From Desnuesiella massiliensis (GTDB lineage Bacteria > Bacillota > Clostridia > Clostridiales > Clostridiaceae): a DNA stretch of 64,000 bases. The stretch lies in NCBI RefSeq assembly GCF_001403615.1, contig NZ_LN879454.1, positions 248,001 through 312,000 on the forward strand, given 5' to 3'. The notes under the pieces were generated by a model. The model did not search any database. It had not been told where the DNA came from and saw nothing but the letters and a program-made list of their open reading frames with translations. The position numbers and the translations under genes are program-made. Position 1 is the stretch's first letter. Every line of letters starts with the position of its first letter. Below, in pieces: positions 63,900-64,000 of the stretch.

Positions 63900-64000
63900 A
63901 TATAGGATTATTAACAAAAATCTTTATAACTTTTTTTAAGATAGGACTTTTCAGCTTTGGTGGAGGCTATGCCATGCTGCCTCTCATTCAGCAGGAAGTA
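63896..64000 (+). CDS. Chromate transporter family protein, second half (cut by window end)
   Basis: GTG start at 63896 after GGGAGGAGG. Only 35 codons are in the window: MNIGLLTKIFITFFKIGLFS then FGGGYAMLPLIQQEV, the same motif as the first half. Continues beyond the window. Confidence 0.9.
   Translation, partial: MNIGLLTKIFITFFKIGLFSFGGGYAMLPLIQQEV

Overview
The window is AT-rich and reads as a chromosome segment of a Clostridium-like anaerobic Firmicute. The grounds are strong GGAGG-type ribosome binding sites, T-box leaders on aminoacyl-tRNA synthetase genes, hydrogenase accessory genes hypA/hypB, Fe-S redox proteins, and CRISPR repeats of a clostridial type (30 bp, ...TTAACATRRGATGTATTTAA...).

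Positions 1-46000 form a CRISPR super-locus. Ten arrays, all on the + strand and all built from one repeat family (about 150 repeats in total), are interleaved with two effector operons. A type III-B (Cmr) operon lies at 4335-12827: cas6, cmr1, cas10, cmr3, a CARF-nuclease of the Card1/Can2 kind, cmr4, cmr5, cmr6. A type I-B operon lies at 14975-21306: cas6, cas8b, cas7, cas5, cas3. A truncated second cas3 (22047-22897) leads into cas4-cas1-cas2 (22899-24693), the only adaptation module. Nine arrays have a visible leader of about 175-178 bp (array A starts outside the window). Six of these leaders are directly preceded by the decayed 3' end of a third cas6, so the arrays look like copies of an ancestral cas6-leader-array unit. 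Short genes sit between arrays: a GNAT, a candidate defence pair of AAA ATPase plus PD-(D/E)XK nuclease (27408-29454), a double-DTG aspartic-protease-like protein and a kinase.

Positions 29600-36850 hold an interruption of housekeeping type: a leftward operon hypB, Fe-S/FAD oxidoreductase, hypA, DUF5692 membrane protein, then a TetR regulator and a pair of MotA-like and membrane LuxR-type proteins. Arrays H and I follow, then small genes, then array J.

Positions 46000-64000 are ordinary chromosome with some mobile traces: an Rpn-family nuclease, a ferredoxin-type protein, a low-molecular-weight phosphatase, a radical SAM protein, a cupin, a DUF3791/DUF3990 cassette that looks like a toxin-antitoxin unit, thrS behind two tandem T-boxes, a short alaS behind its own T-box, a CD3324-type regulator with a possible leader-peptide attenuator, a HAD phosphatase, a metallo-beta-lactamase-fold hydrolase, a GNAT, a YeiH exporter, an HTH protein, a cluster of three perfect DnaA boxes, and a split chromate transporter running off the window end.

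Four copies of a GC-rich palindromic element, each exactly 108 bp, are scattered at 34731, 52479, 53150 and 62751; one sits inside the second thrS T-box leader. The strongest leads for something new are the array-cas6-remnant units with a covarying inverted repeat in the leader, the ATPase-nuclease pair inside the CRISPR island, the 108-bp palindromes, and the attenuator in front of the CD3324-type gene.
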